Part shown: positions 10,901 to 22,919 of the stretch, one piece after another
How the letters are laid out: every line of letters begins with the position of its first letter
How positions within the stretch are numbered: the first letter of the stretch is position 1
Assembly (NCBI GenBank): GCA_030760725.1
Contig: JASWHV010000012.1
Location: 21,714,368 to 21,778,367, forward strand
From: Neostapfia colusana
Lineage: Eukaryota; Streptophyta; Magnoliopsida; Poales; Poaceae
Length of the DNA stretch: 64,000 nucleotides
Direction: 5' to 3'
The notes under the pieces: generated by a model
What the model saw: the letters and a program-made list of their open reading frames with translations, nothing else
Told to the model about the DNA's origin: nothing
Database searches by the model: none
Made by a program: the position numbers and the translations under genes

Positions 10901-12103
10901 CGAGGCTCTATGATTCTTCTGGGTTTTTGCTCTCAGTGACTCACAAGGATGTCTCTGGCCTATACCATGACCAGAATGAGCAAAGAAGTGCTATTGATCA
11001 CACATTTTGGGAAATTCCACAACCACGGCTTATGGAGACTTCGTCGGTTTTTTAGAAATTCCCGTGGCTACCATAGAGGAATGACCTAGGGTTTTCGGCA
11101 GCGTGAAGAGAATGGGTTGGCGCACCTTTTTGCTGTTCAATCCTCGATGTGAAATGCCCTGTATCGCTGGGGCGTTGAGGAGGAACGGCGGCGGCTTGAA
11201 CCGAAGCTCCACGGCAAATTCTTGCTGTGAACCGCACACAAAGGCTGGTGGATCGGTTTGGGTAGCTCAAGGAGGATCAGTGGGTTCTTGCGCACGTTTC
11301 CACGAGCTCAGATGGCCATGCGAATGTCGAGCGGCGCCCAGCGAGGATTGGTGCCGAGGCTCGGTCGAGCGGCGGGTCTCTGTGTTCGTGCGAGGAGATG
11401 AATAGAGACCGGGTGGGGGTCGGCTGGGGCGAAAGATCACGCTTGCGATGTGAGGACAGACGCTAGGAGGTCGCCAGCGCGAATCCGGGAGCTGGAGGTG
11501 GCATCGGCCGCAGCCCTCGGTGGCGCCTTGCGATGGCTTGCTTCCAGCTCGGGTCTGAACAGAGGAACAGGCTTCTTTCGGGTGTAAGTCTTCTCCCAAT
11601 GACATTTGGGGTCCACCCCTCTTCTTATCCCCCAAAATTCTCACAAATATCTCCAAATTTTGGCACATTGCAAATTCAGCCATGAAGATCTCAAATTCAA
11701 AGGCAAATTGGCAATTTTGTCAATTTTTACTTCAGTTTCAAATTTGAATTCAAATTTCTATGAAATTTACAAGTCTCTTTGATATATATAGCAAAGCACC
11801 TCCAAATTTGCTCAAAATTTGTCTTCCTCATAATTTGGACCTGATGAATTCAAATTTGCCCTCTGATCTTGAGTTGGCTATTGCAAATACATCTTCTTAA
11901 ATAACAGTCCGAATTCCCCTTTTGGAGATGGTCATCTTCTCTTTGAAGTGAACCTTTTAGTTCAAACAGAATTTAAAGTCCTATTGCACATGCAACACTT
12001 ATATGATTAAACAAAAAGTTTTTGCAAGTCCCATTTCTTGGATTTAAACTCATCTTTATTCACAGCTCAAGTTTTGCATTTACAAGTTTTTGGGACTTTT
12101 ACA
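7986..12103 (-). repeat. 3' LTR of element B (4.1 kb)
   Basis: On the minus strand it begins TGTAAAAGTCCC directly after the polypurine tract and ends GGGCCCTGTCA. The same termini and layout are found in the plus-strand LTR at 51240-55435. Hairpins shared with other LTRs here are at 9172-9192, 8367-8382 and 8048-8068. A TTTAAA at 10472-10477 lies about 1.63 kb from the LTR start at the border of a GC-rich stretch and may be the core promoter. ORFs within it are not conserved between LTR copies and are not called. Confidence 0.8.
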
Positions 12104-12139
12104 TTCCTCCCCCCTTAAAAAGAATCTCGTCCCGAGATT
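12104..12139 (-). promoter_or_regulatory. Polypurine tract and upstream hairpin of element B
   Basis: The minus strand reads AAGGGGGGAGGAA immediately before the LTR start (12104-12116), the primer for plus-strand DNA synthesis. Seven bases further upstream is the inverted repeat AATCTCGGGACGAGATT (12123-12139). Confidence 0.8.
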
Positions 12140-12171
12140 AGCAATTAAGAATATCGTGGGGAGGACAACTA

Positions 12172-13992
12172 TCAAACATAAGCCTCTAATAACTCTGGAT
12201 GATTGCGTTGCAAATACTCCTCGCTTTACCATGTAGATTCATGGGACGTGTGATTTTCCCATAGCACCTTGAAAAATCGCAACGTCCGGTTTCTGGTCTT
12301 GCGAGTCTTTATATCAAATATCCGGGTTAGTCGCTCAACATAAGTAAGGTCCGGATTCAAATCTGCTATGCCCTCCATGAGAATCTCCGTGGGAACTTTC
12401 AAACACTTCCGTAGCTGAGATATGTGGAAGACGTTATGAATTCCGGCTAAAGCTGCTGGTAGCTCCAAACGGTATGCCACGGCTCCACATCTTTCAATGA
12501 TGACGAAGGGACCGATAAAACGCGGAGCTAATTTTCCTTTCACTCCGAACCGGTGAATGCCCTTCATAGGAGATACACGGAGGTATACGTGGTTCCCAAC
12601 ATGGAAATCCAGAGGACGTCGTCTCCTATCCGCATAGCTCTTTTGTCTGGACTGAGCGGCTTTAAGATTTGCTTGAATAAGCCTTACCCGCTCTTCAGCT
12701 TCATTTACGAGATCAATCCCGTAAATCACTCTCTCGCCAGATTCACACCAATTCAAGGGTGTGCGGCACTTCCGGCCGTAGAGAGCTTCATAAGGTGCCA
12801 TTTTTATGCTCGTTTGATAACCGTTGTTATACGAGAACTCCGCCAACGGTAAGTGATCATCCCAGCTCTTACCGTGGTGGATGGCACACGCCCTTAGCAT
12901 ATCTTCAAGGATTTGATTCACCCTCTCAGTTTGCCCATCGGTCTCAGCGTGATATGTGGTGCTTCGAATCAATTTGGTCCCCAAGGATGCATGTAGCTGT
13001 TCCCAGAAACGGGATACGAACAGCGATCCTCTGTCGGAGACAATGGTACGGGGAACTCCATGCAAGCACAAGATTCGTGCTATGTACAACTCCGTATATT
13101 GCTTGGCGCTGTAGTGAGTATGCACCGGAATGAAACGTGTTGACTTGGTTAATCGGTCAACGATTACCCAAATCGAATCATGGTGGTGGGAGGTCATGGG
13201 CAACCCAACGATGAAATCCATACTCAAGTCTTCCCACTTCCATGCCGGTATTTGTAGCGGTTGCAACATGCCCGACTTCTTCACATGGTCGTCCTTAACT
13301 CTTCGACACGTATCACATTATGAAACGTACTTGGCAACTTCATGTTTCATATATGTCCACCAAAACTTCTTCCGGAGGTTTTGGTACATTTTATTGCTGC
13401 CCGAATGAATAGAAAATTTGGATAAGTGAGCCTCATCCAAAATTTTCTTCCGCAGCCTCATATCACGGGGTACGACTATCCAGTCCTTGAACCATAAGGC
13501 ATATTCATCATCTAACAGGAAACATTTCATCTCCCCGTTCTTCAACCTCCTTTTGATATGAGCCATGCCCTTGTCTTTCTTTTGAGCTTCCATAACCTCC
13601 TCTCTTATTGTGGGTATGAGAGCTAGATTATGTAGAGCTCCATATGGAACCAAGTAGAGACTCGGTTCTTCCTCTTCTATTGGGGTAAGAGTCAGATTTT
13701 GAATATGAGACTTCCGACTGAGTGCATCGGCAACCACATTTGCCTTGCCCGGATGATAATGAATTTCAATCTCATAGTCCTTGATCAGCTCCAACCATCG
13801 CCGTTATTGCATATTCAACTCTTTCTGAGTGAATATGTGCTTCAAACTTTTGTGGTCGGTGTAGAGATGAACCAGATTTCCCAATAGGTAATGTCTCCAC
13901 ATCTTCAAAGCTAATACCACGGCAGCAAGCTCGAGATCATGAGTTGGATAATGTTGCTCATGATTCCGTAATTGCCGTGATCCATATGCGAC
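12172..13992 (-). pseudogene. Element B pol, 3' half: RNase H end, integrase, chromodomain
   Basis: The piece begins within RNase H ([43 protein letters not shown]) and passes VVADALSRK into integrase: [28 protein letters not shown] (first Asp), IVSDRGSLF (second Asp), DGQTERVNQILEDM (Glu), EALYGRKCRTPL. The C-terminal core HVYLRVSPMKG to HNVFHISQLRKC is followed by a chromodomain-like segment (RIFDIKTRKTRNRTLRFFKVLW). Stops interrupt it near 13801, 13318 and 12226, each explicable by one change of a Gln or Glu codon to TAA. The natural end is a TGA at 12172. The catalytic triad is still visible. Confidence 0.85.
13988..13992. other. Target-site duplication GCGAC, left copy (element C)
   Basis: GCGAC at 13988-13992 is repeated at 29395-29399, immediately outside the two LTRs of element C. 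The flanking pol codons of element B continue across once one copy is removed. Confidence 0.95.
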
Positions 13993-16900
13993 TGACACGA
14001 CCCCAAGGTCCTGTCGAGCCAGGATCAAGCTGAGGGGTGCTGCGTTGCACAGCACCATATAACACACGTCAAAGGTACAAAGCGGAAGCGGAAATTTTAT
14101 TACATAAACAAGTTTATGAACATGTTTACATCAAAATAAGTTTAGTCCACACTCGCGGGCGTAGACTAAGCATCAAGTGCACGTTCAGCCCTTGAACGTG
14201 TCCTTGCTAGCACACATGCACACTAACTCTGCGGCGTGCATGACTCCCACTCGACGGGGTTCCCCTCCTGGGGTTCCGTCTCCTCTTCGGGAGTCCCTTC
14301 CTCATAGAACCCTGCAAAAGCTTGAAACACAAGCAGTGAGCACGAAGGCTCAGCATGTCTGACCTGTCTCACCTAAACATGGAACTTCTACATGAGGGTA
14401 ATGGGTTACATGAGGTAAAAATTATTTGCAAGGACTCGCCTAATTAGTAGAACCTTACTTTCATGTTTTAGCAGCAGGTTGTGGAGAACCTTACGCAAAG
14501 GTACATGAGAGAGCCGCAATCAAACAAGAAACGCATTTCTCTCATGTACTTTGCCCAAAGTTGAAAAGAACTTTAGTTAGCTCTAAGCTACAGCATATCA
14601 TTAACAATCAATGTCCATCTTTCAATCAGCAACATTTTAACATGTAACTAGCCTGTTCATTCTACGTCACGGTACAGTGAACAAGTGGTACTCACTGACC
14701 GCGAGGGATGGCGATTATAATCGATTTACACCTGCAGGGTTACCCGAACAACCCGTCACGTACGCCCATACTCGATGTAGCCTACAACAACCATCACGGA
14801 CGCCGTACGCAACTACCTTTCACCCGTCAGCCAAATATTGAACCGGTCCCATCGTCCCGAGCAAGAGGTCTCTGCACGCGCATCTCTGTGCCGCCAGCCG
14901 ATTTACACCTCGAGCTCTCAACCTACCCTCTGAACGACGGGCAATGCCTCAATACCCAGCTACCCGAGTTACATCAGTTTCCCGGTTCCCATATAGCCGG
15001 TAGGTCTTCGGTACTGTTCTACCTTGTTCAACAGGCCCGCACACGGCTCGGTCCTCAATCGACACAAGCGGAGCTATAGCACACAGGCCCCAAAGTCCTG
15101 CTGCCCTTACTCTCCGCTCGGTCTCATCTTTCTTGCCATGTATATCATGTGCTATCTCTACCCGAGCAATGTGCCTCTAGCCTATTCTCGCGAGTAGTTC
15201 CAACTACTCGACTTGTACCGAATCCTACTCTATCCTAGCAACGCAGTGGCTAACGAGGTTTTCAATCCTAAACCCAACCCATGGTTTTCTTGGCTATGCA
15301 GTTGGGTTTCCAATCAAGACTCTAATGCAAAGAACAATATTCAAAGATGTGCTCAAAACAATAAACATTTGTAAAAAGGTTAATGCAAACCGGAGCTTGC
15401 CTTGCTGCTCTTGGTCGTAGGCTAGCTGCTCCTCCGGAGTAACGAAGTCTAGGACTTCGGGTTCCTCCTCGACCTTAGCGACTACATGATATAAGACATA
15501 CATGTATTAATTTAAATGCCTTTATTAAGTTTGAACTTGTGAAGCTTATAACCTTTGCTAGACAGACCTAATGACTGTGAAACTTTTACTGTGGCTTGGT
15601 TACAACCTAAACAGAGACTTGGTCAAGTTTTAGTTGCAGCAAAGCTCAATTGAGCCCTCCACAATTAATTATGTCCTTGACCTTAATTAAAGGCTTTTAG
15701 GGTGTTCTAAGGACTTTCATGAAACAAACTATGACTTTCTGAAAACTAGATTTTTAGAGGGTTCTAATGGAGTTGGTCTCACTTAATTTGGGGGTTCCTA
15801 ACTAAAGATATGAGCCAAACAATTTCAGAGAAAATTCTGAAAATGTTTCTGAACATTTTCTATTTTCTCTGGAACAGTTTCACTAATCACACCATTAGGT
15901 GGATTAAATGAGCTCAAATGGATCTGAAATTTTTATGGTAGCTCAAGGATATTTTGGTGAACATCTCAGTAAAATTTCAGGATTTTCCTCCAAAGGATTC
16001 TCCAGTTAAAATTCCTAACAGTTTAAACTTTGAGGAATTAATTCTGGAGAAATAAGGAATTTCATGACGTGAAACTTGTTTCTGGAAAGTACTCAGAGAG
16101 CTGAATCCAGCAAAATTTGGTTCACTCAATTTGGAGCTTTCTAGCCAAAGTTATGAGGATTTGAAGTTTGAAGGAGATCTGAAAATCGGGGAAAAGTTTA
16201 AACTCGCGCGTGGGCCCAGGGGACACGCGTCGCACGCCTAGGCGATGGCACATCGCGGCCCACAAGGATTTTGCGCGCCAGCACACCCGATCCCGGCCGC
16301 AGCCGGATCCCGATTCAAAATATCTCCCGCTGACAGCTGGGGTCCACCCCCTTCTTCAACCTCGCGACACCCGCGCCCCGCCGCCGAGGGACCTCGCCGG
16401 AGAGCTCGCCGCCGGCTGCTTTACAGCTCCAAACTTCTCGATTCTGGCCGCCCCTGCCTACTTTTACTCGGGGAATAGGATCCGAGGGTCAGCTGCTCAT
16501 GACAACGGCCGGAGCATGGTCGGCGACGAGCCGCCACCTCGGAATTACTTCGGCCATGTCGGCTGACTTCTCTAGCACCTCAGCTACTTGGGAAATCGGT
16601 CGGGGAGCATCAGTGGACCTCAGAGAAGGTCGACATGAGCTCGAGGCAGCTCGGGGAAGGCCCAAAATAGGTCCTCACCGTGCGCCCGATGCCGCCCGTT
16701 CGTTCCTCCATTAGTAGACCTCAAATTACGCCGGGCACAGAGGTTCTCCGGCCCAGAGTTGTGAAGGCAACTTGTGCGTTACCGTGTCTAGCTCGTGTGA
16801 GAGCGGCCTGAGGCCCTCTAATCCTTCCTAGAGCACGAATTAAACAGAATCGTACCCGAAGGTCCTTCTGCACACAGAAAGGGGAAAAGTGGAAATTCGC

Positions 16901-18028
16901 CGCCGGTGAGCAACCACTCGAGCTGTGGCTCGGGGATGAGCAGCACCGGTCACCCGCGCGTCCAAGGGTGCCTTGGCTCGGGCGTGACAACGCCCTGGTT
17001 GGGCTGTACACGAGAGCCCGAGGTGCGGCGGTTCCAAGTTCCGAGTTTGATCTTTCGGCACAGCCGATATCAATCGGTTTCAACCGAATTCTAGCAACGG
17101 GGAGGACGGAGGAAGGTCTCTAGTACCTTGCTGGGGCTCTGGAGTGGACGGAGGAAGCTGCGATCGGCGTTCTCCGATCAAGTCCGAGCTGCGGAAGTTT
17201 TCGGCCGGCGCTGAGTTCTTGCGGGGAAGAACGGCGGTACCTCGGCCGAGGAGGGGGGCAGGCGCCTTAAGAAGGCTCTGCACCGCCTCACGCCCGCGCG
17301 TGGGCAAGCAGCTGGTGGCGCGGCGGCTGGCCTCGGTGGCGATCACCGCTGCGGCTCGGCGACCCGAGTGAAAAAGTCTCAGTCGGTTTGATCTGAGCAG
17401 TGGCTGACATGTGGGTCCCACCTCCAGTTTTAACCTCTGAAATTTACTCCTAATCACTGTTGTAAACAGTGAACCCCATACTACCCTTGGCAATTCAAAT
17501 TATTCACCCATGAGCCATTTGAATAGATCAAAGTTCAAATGAGGTTTGGTTTGAATGAATTTCAGCACAAGTTCAGTTTGAAATTCAAATAAAGTTTGAA
17601 TCTCTCCCCGTTAGCTCATGTCAAGATCAACTCCAAATGGAGTGAAAATTGGTGTGTGAGCTCACAAAAATGTGCTGAGTAAGAATATGCCTTCCACTTT
17701 TAAATTCATGGGATAAAAACAGTTTGAATTTGAATATGGTTTCAAACTGCCCTCCTCCTATCTATACCCAAAATGACCTCAAAAAGGTTTTGAATTTGGG
17801 TAAAACTTGGCATGGACATCCTTAGCAAAGTGTAGGAGTTTTCATATGTCCAGCCCATCTATATCACATGTGGGAAATACCACTTTTGCAATGTGTAAGT
17901 TTGTTCTCTAATGAGCATGTTGATAATTGTTACTTGCTCTTCATTTGTGTTCATCATTCTTCCTCAAATGAGGTGTGTGGTGTGGTGATGAACACTGCAA
18001 ATGTGTGTCAAAAACTGAGGCCCTTACA
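13993..18028 (-). repeat. 3' LTR of element C
   Basis: It runs on the minus strand from TGTAAGGGCCTC (18028) to GGTCGTGTCA (13993), 4,036 bp, and is nearly identical to 25363-29394. Conserved hairpins: CGAGTAGTTCCAACTACTCG at 15191-15210, TGAGC/GCTCA at 14337-14352, GGTGCTG/CAGCACC at 14036-14056. TTTAAA at 16197-16202 is the counterpart of the possible core promoter. Confidence 0.95.
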
Positions 18029-18063
18029 TTCTTCCCCCCTTAAAAGAATCTCGTCCCGAGATT
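18029..18063 (-). promoter_or_regulatory. Polypurine tract and upstream hairpin of element C
   Basis: The minus-strand tract AAGGGGGGAAGAA (18029-18041) abuts the LTR. The inverted repeat AATCTCGGGACGAGATT (18047-18063) lies just upstream, identical to that of element B. Confidence 0.85.
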
Positions 18064-18097
18064 ATAAGGTGAAAATGAGAGAGAGGACGGTGGAAAA

Positions 18098-21000
18098 TTA
18101 CCGGATATGCGACGTGAAAAATTCAGGGTAGTTAGTGCGAAGGAATTCTTCGCTCTCCCATGTCGCTTCATCCATGGAGTGATTACTCCATAGAACCTTG
18201 TAGAACCACAACGTATGGTTGCGTGTGGTTCGGGCCTTTTCATCAATAATCTGCACCGGTTCCTCCCGATAGGTGATATCCGGTTGCAGTTCTTCAATGT
18301 CTTCCAGCTGAACGGTAGTTGATAGCTTGAGACACTTCCTCAGCTGGGAAATATGAAAGATGTTGTGTACACCGGAAAGTGCTTCTGGTAATTTCAACCG
18401 GTATGCCACTGATCCACATCTTTCGGTAATCTGGAATGGACCGATGAATCGGGGTGCCAACTTTCCTCTCACCCCAAATCTGTTTACGCCCTTCATTGGA
18501 GACACCCGTAGATATACGTGATCTCCAACTTCGAATTGTAATGGGCGCCTTCTCCGGTCCGCATACTGTTTCTGACGGGATTGAGCGGCTTTTAGGTTCG
18601 CTTGAATTAGTCGAACCTTTTCTTCCGCGTTGTTGACAAGGTCAATCCCGAAGGTAACCCTTTCGCCAGACTCACACCAGTTCAATGGTGTGCGGCATTT
18701 CCTACCGTATAGCGCCTCGTAAGGTGCCATCTTGATGCTGGCTTGGTACCCATTATTGTACGAGAATTCAGCTAACGGCAAGTGATCATCCCAATTCTTG
18801 CCGTGGTCGATAGCGCAAGCTCGTAGCATGTCTTCTAAAATTTGGTTTACCCGCTCCGTTTGCCCATCCGTCTGCGGGTGGTAGGCTGAACTACAGATCA
18901 GCTTCGTCCCCAAGGCAGCGTTAGCTGCTCCCAAAAACGGGACACAAATAAAGTGCCCCGATCCAATATGATAGTACGGGGTACGCCGTACAAGCATAGG
19001 ATCCGTGAGATGTACAGTTCAGCGTACTTCTTGGCGTTGTAGTTGGTGTTGACCGGGATGAAATGGGCAACTTTGGTGAGCCGATCGACGATCACCCACA
19101 CCGAATCATGTTTCTGTAAGGTGGTGGGTAAACCGACGACGAAATCCATGCTCACGTCCTCCTACTTCCAGGCAGGAATGCCCAGTGGTTGCAGCAGTCC
19201 CGGTTTCCGCATATGATCTGCCTTCACCCTTCGGCATGTATCACACTCGGACACGTATTTTGCAACCTCGCGCTTCATCCGTGTCCACCAAAACTTTCTT
19301 CTGAGTTCTTGATACATCTTGTTGCTGCCGGGGTGAATAGAAAACTTTGATGAGTTATCCTCATCAAAGATTTTCTTCCGTAATTCCGGTTTACGGGGTA
19401 CGACGATCCGGTCCTTGAACCACAGAACGCCGTCTCCGTCCTTCCGGAAACATTTTAACTCCCCACTGTCTACACGTCTCCGTAAATGTGACATGCCCTT
19501 GTCATTCTTCTGGGCTGCCGCTATCTCTTCACGGATGGTGGGGATCAAAGCTAGGTCATAGAGAGCTCCGTGTGGAATCACATGTAATGGTGGTTCGCTC
19601 TATTCCAACGGTGTGATGGTCAGATTATTGACGTGTGACTTGCGGCTCAGCGCATCTGCCACTATGTTTGCCTTGCCCGGATGATAATGGATTTCTATCT
19701 CGTAATCCTTTATCAGTTCTAACCATCTTCGTTGCCTCATGTTCAGCTCCTTCTGAGTGAATATGTACTTGAGGCTTTTGTGGTCGGTATATAAATGTAC
19801 GAGGTTACCGAGTAGGTAGTGACTCCATATTTTGAGTGCGAGTACCACGGCAGCGAGCTCCAAGTCGTGAGTTGGATAATTCTGCTCATGGTTCCTAAGC
19901 TGCCGTGATCCATACGCGACCACTCTTCGGTCTTGCATCAGCACACATCCGAGCCCAATGCCGGATGCATCGCAGTACACATCGAACGGTTTTGTTGTGT
20001 CTGGCTGTGCCAAAACCGGTGCTGATGTCAGGTGCTTGACTAAAGCCTTGAATGCTGCTTCACATGTTGGACTCCAAACATATTTGGTAGCCTTCTTCAG
20101 CAGCTCTGTCATTGGCTTGGCAATCTTCGAGAAGTTCGGAATGAACCTCCGATAATACCTCGCGAGTCCGAGGAAACTCCGTACCTCGTGAACAGTTCTC
20201 GGGGACTTCCAATTCAGCACTTGAGTGATCTTGCTCGGGTCCACAGCGATACCTTCCGCTGAGATGATATGCCCGAGGAAAGGCACCTGCGATATCCAAA
20301 ACTCGCATTTGCTGAATTTTGCGTATAACTTGTGATCCCGCAGCCGTTGCAAGACTATACGCAGATGTTTCTTGTGATCTTCCTCCGACTTGGAATATAC
20401 CAGGATGTCGTCGATGAACACCACGACAAACTTGTCCAGCTCCGGCATGAACACCGAGTTCATTAAGTACATGTAGTGGGCTGGAGCATTGGTGAGGCCG
20501 AAGGACATGACCAGGTACTCATAGAGTCCGTACCTCGTCGAGAAAGCCGTCTTCGGAATGTCCTCAGCCCTTATCTTAATCTGATGGTACCCGGATCTTA
20601 AATCCATCTTGGAAAAGATCTTTGCTTCGACTAACTGATCAAACAACATGTCGATCCATGGCAACGGGTACTTGTTCTTGATGGTTACGGCATTTAATGG
20701 ATGATAGTCCACGCAAAGCCGCAACGTCTCATCCTTCTTCTTGACAAATAATGCCGAACAGTCCCATGGTGAGGAGCTCGGCCTAATAAAACCCTTCTCC
20801 AGAAGATCCGTGAGCTGAGTCTTCAGTTCAGCCAACTCCTTGGGCGCCATCTTGTACGGCCTTCGGGATATTGGCATGGTTCCTGGTGCAAGTTCAATTT
20901 TGAACTCCACCTCTCTATCGGGTGGCATCCCCGGCAAATCGTCCGGGAATACATCAGGGAACTCTCGGACCACTGGAATGTCTTCCAATCTGATGGTTGT

Positions 21001-21500
21001 GGCTTGATAGACACTTGGAAGTTTTATTTCTGGACTGTCCAGAAATAATGAGTGAGAACCGTGCACTTCTGAGTTTAAGTGCACGACTCGAAGGATGGTG
21101 TCTAAAACAGCGCCGTGGCGGGTTAACCACGACATCCCTAGGATGACATCGACCTTCTGTCCCTCTAAGATAATGAGAGACGTGGGGTACACTCTACCCG
21201 CTAAGCATAATGGTGCTTTGGAGACCATTACGCTTGCTGAAATCTTCCCACCCGGTGAACAAATTAAATATGGACTATCGGTGGGTAGTATTGGCAAACT
21301 GTGTTTAGAAATGAAAGCTTGGCTAATAAAATTATGCGTGGCGCCTGAATCAAACAGTACTATAGCGGGATGCTGGTGGAGTTGGAACATACCCGCAAGG
21401 ATTGGCTCGCCCTCCGGCACGTCCTCAATGGCAAGCTGGTGGACAGTGCCGGGTCTAGGGTTTGCCCGCCGCGCATTAGTAGGGTTCCGGGGTTGATTCC
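18098..21500 (-). pseudogene. Element C pol: protease, reverse transcriptase, RNase H, integrase, chromodomain
   Basis: Protease: [13 protein letters not shown] (active-site D-S-G, about 21350) and [13 protein letters not shown]. Reverse transcriptase: [43 protein letters not shown] and the catalytic FIDDIL (about 20410). RNase [38 protein letters not shown]. Integrase: [40 protein letters not shown]-terminal: HNIFHISQLRKC and a chromodomain-like YKVLWSNHSMDEATWESEEFL, ending at 18098. Damage: TAG near 19598 after ITPLE; TAG near 19160 in place of the Trp of AWKW; frameshift near 18930 just after FWEQL. Order and spacing are normal for a chromovirus. Confidence 0.92.
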
Positions 21501-22646
21501 TCCCCGGAAACTGTGGTGCCACTCCGCCGCCTTGCCTCTCCGGGCAACTGCTCGCGAAGTGTCCTGGACGACCACACTTGTAACATGTGGCCGCTGCTGG
21601 TGGAGTACTCGGTGGACGAAAGCCCGGCATGCGTTGCGGAGGTGCAAACGCACGCGGCATCGCCTGCTGCTGCTGTTGTTGTTGCGGTGGTGCTGGCAGT
21701 GCCGGCCGGAATGCCGGTGAAGAGTACGGCCGACTGCGGAATGCATCGACCGCTGTGGTGGTTGCCAGCGTGGACCTGATGGTGGGCGATTCACCATCCG
21801 AAACTTCTGAGAAGGACCGCCTCCTTCTCCACTGCTCTGCGGCACGCTTCGCTTTCTCTCCGCCGCCGCTAACTCCTTGCCGGAGTCCTCCTGAACAATC
21901 GCAGCATCAATGATGTCGTTGAGGCTGCCGCGATTTTACATCGCCAATTTGTCCTTCAGGAGCGGGTTAAGCCCCTGGTAAAAGTGGTCTCGCCGCTTCT
22001 CGTCGGTATCAGCATGATACGACGCATATAGCGCGAGATCATTAAACGCCCTGGAGTATTCCAGCGCGTTCCGGCTCCCTTGTTGCAGGTGTAAGAACTC
22101 CTGCGTCTTCCTCTTCATCAGACCTGGCGGTATATGATAGGCCCTGAAGGCCGTCCGGAACTCCGCCCAGGTCATCACTCGGTCGGTGGGCTGTGAAGCA
22201 CAGAAGTTGGCCCACCACGCGCTCGCGGATCCTTGGAGCTGCTGGACCGCGAACTGAGTCTTGCGCTGCTCGCTGATCTGGAGCAGCCCGAACTTCATCT
22301 CTATGGCGCGGAGCCAGTTGTCCGTGTCAAGTGGTTCATCCGCCCTTGATAATACAGGGGGATAAGTTGCCAGGAAGTCGGAGTAGGAGCTCTGTTGGCG
22401 CTCCTCACGATCTTGACGTCTCTCTGGGCGAGACGTATTGGCGATGAGAGTCTGCAGCAACTCTGTGTGCTGCTGATGCGAGCCCGCCATTGCCGCGACA
22501 ATGTCGGCCAATGTAACCGTTGGCAGTGGCGGTGGCGGTGTTTGCTGTTGCTTCTGCTGTCCCGAGGAGTCCTCGGGAGGTGGTTGGGAGGTCTCTCCCC
22601 CTTGGCTGGTACCCCCAACATCAGGGTTGGCACGAGTACGCGTCAT
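21501..22646 (-). pseudogene. Element C gag
   Basis: The structural protein of the virus-like particle. The ATG at 22646 (MTRTRANPDVGG) directly follows a CAG splice-acceptor-like site. Next come a Gln/Pro linker, then a capsid domain with SDFLATYPPVLSRADEP, NWLRAIEMKF, AWWANF, TWAEFRTAFRAYHIPPG and GSRNALEYSRAFNDLALYA. A TAA/TAG-type stop breaks it at 21936 (after LKDKLAM). Downstream SLNDIIDAA continues, and a frameshift around 21.75 kb is needed to reach the zinc knuckle [14 protein letters not shown] (about 21585-21545). The exact shift point is uncertain. Confidence 0.85.
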
Positions 22647-22919
22647 TCTGAAATTCAAAACAGCAGCGATTTAGCACATGTCTTACTTAAAATTCCATAA
22701 GCAACAGTAGGTATTGAAGTGACACACGATTAATTTGCACAACATTCACATATATTGATAAAGCATAAACTTTATACAAGATACATTATTCTCGGGTCTC
22801 TGAGAAGTCGTGCTCATGTCGTCACTACCTATACATACGCTACTGTCTACACGACATGTCACCGATTACAAAAGTTGGGTTACGCTACCCTAGCTGCCCT
22901 ACTTGGCAACCGTAACCCC
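22647..22919 (-). other. Spacer between the extra ORF and gag of element C, with acceptor-like site
   Basis: The minus strand ends TTTTGAATTTCAG just before the gag ATG (AG at about 22648-22649). Upstream it holds GTAAGACATG and a T-rich stretch. No ORF is conserved here. Confidence 0.45.

Noticed and set aside
16210..17493. Several 60-140-codon ORFs repeated at 27579-28862
   Set aside because: They recur only because both copies lie in the duplicated LTRs of element C; no protein family is recognisable and frames on both strands are open from GC-richness.
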